Source of the DNA: a virus
Virus record (IMG/VR): IMGVR_UViG_3300028840_002061
Span: 1 to 30,545 of that record
Strand: one strand, 5' to 3'
Length of the DNA: 30,545 nt
Shown: in pieces, positions 30,439 to 30,545 of the stretch
Layout: each line of letters opens with the position of its first letter
Numbering within the stretch: position 1 is the stretch's first letter
Notes under the pieces: model-generated
Databases searched by the model: none
Seen by the model: only the letters and a program-made list of their open reading frames with translations
What the model was told of the DNA's origin: nothing
Made by a program: the position numbers and the translations under genes

Positions 30439-30545
30439 ATGTTTGACGCTAAAGTAATTCAGGTAATTGTAACAGAACTTAAAAGGGCGGGAGAGGGCAC
30501 AGAAAATGACCCATCAAGAATAATAACTCAATTTTGGGATTTTGA
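30439..30545 (+). CDS. conserved small phage protein, 3' end cut by window
   Basis: 35 codons are visible from ATG 30439 behind GGGGG: FDAKVIQVIVTELKRAGEG, then NDPSRIITQFWDF. From memory the pattern 'RRGxGTxxxPxRIITQYWD' belongs to a short widespread phage protein of unknown function. The end is outside the window. Confidence 0.7.
   Translation, partial: MFDAKVIQVIVTELKRAGEGTENDPSRIITQFWDF

Overview
The window is one stretch of a tailed bacteriophage genome with podovirus-like architecture. On the minus strand it carries an almost complete packaging, head, adaptor, nozzle, internal-protein, fibre and lysis module. On the plus strand it carries two accessory/early modules, one at each edge. 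The capsid protein looks like the N4-gp56 family. The portal, adaptor and nozzle resemble the P22 gp1/gp4/gp10 (T7-like) plan. No sheath, tape-measure or baseplate genes are seen. The host cannot be named. Strong GGAGG-type ribosome sites, AT-rich DNA and dense ATGA/TAATG start-stop overlaps are typical of a lytic-style phage; no integrase or repressor is visible.

Layout. 1-5529 (plus): a repeat protein cut by the window edge, three small genes that share a duplicated C-terminal module, an AP2-domain remnant, a conserved small phage protein, SSB, a zinc-ribbon microprotein, an HNH nuclease, then a GT-B glycosyltransferase and a protein with two GT-A domains. 5537-28522 (minus, transcribed right to left): TerS, a basic protein, a zinc ribbon, TerL, a small gene, a broken SDR 5' fragment, a mini-metallopeptidase, a dTDP-glucose-dehydratase-like SDR, a cluster of very small Lys/Arg-rich proteins behind a strong promoter, portal, a small protein, scaffold, major capsid, a possible terminator, a small decoration-like protein, a beta-solenoid protein, an FmdB-like zinc ribbon, a third glycosyltransferase, adaptor, a nozzle protein with an NHL propeller, three or four internal/ejection-type proteins, a fibre-like protein, a small membrane protein, an M15 endopeptidase and a holin-like protein. 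28523-28883 is a divergent control region. 28884-30545 (plus) holds small unknown early-type genes and a tRNA-like minihelix.

How it fits together. TerS/TerL pack DNA through the portal into a shell built by scaffold and capsid protein. The adaptor and nozzle close the head, and the Ala/Gly-rich and large helical proteins are probably ejected. The M15 peptidase and holin end the cycle. The SDR and three glycosyltransferase genes (four catalytic domains) lie in both gene arms and suggest that the phage makes or modifies a glycan on its virion or on the host surface.

Most worth a second look: a Shine-Dalgarno-sequestering hairpin before the capsid gene, an acceptor/T-arm tRNA minihelix over a start site, a large internal protein split at an A6 run, a promoter with two tandem perfect palindromes, and a diverged 5' stub of a second SDR allele. 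Several frame breaks lie at homopolymers, so assembly error has to be excluded for those.
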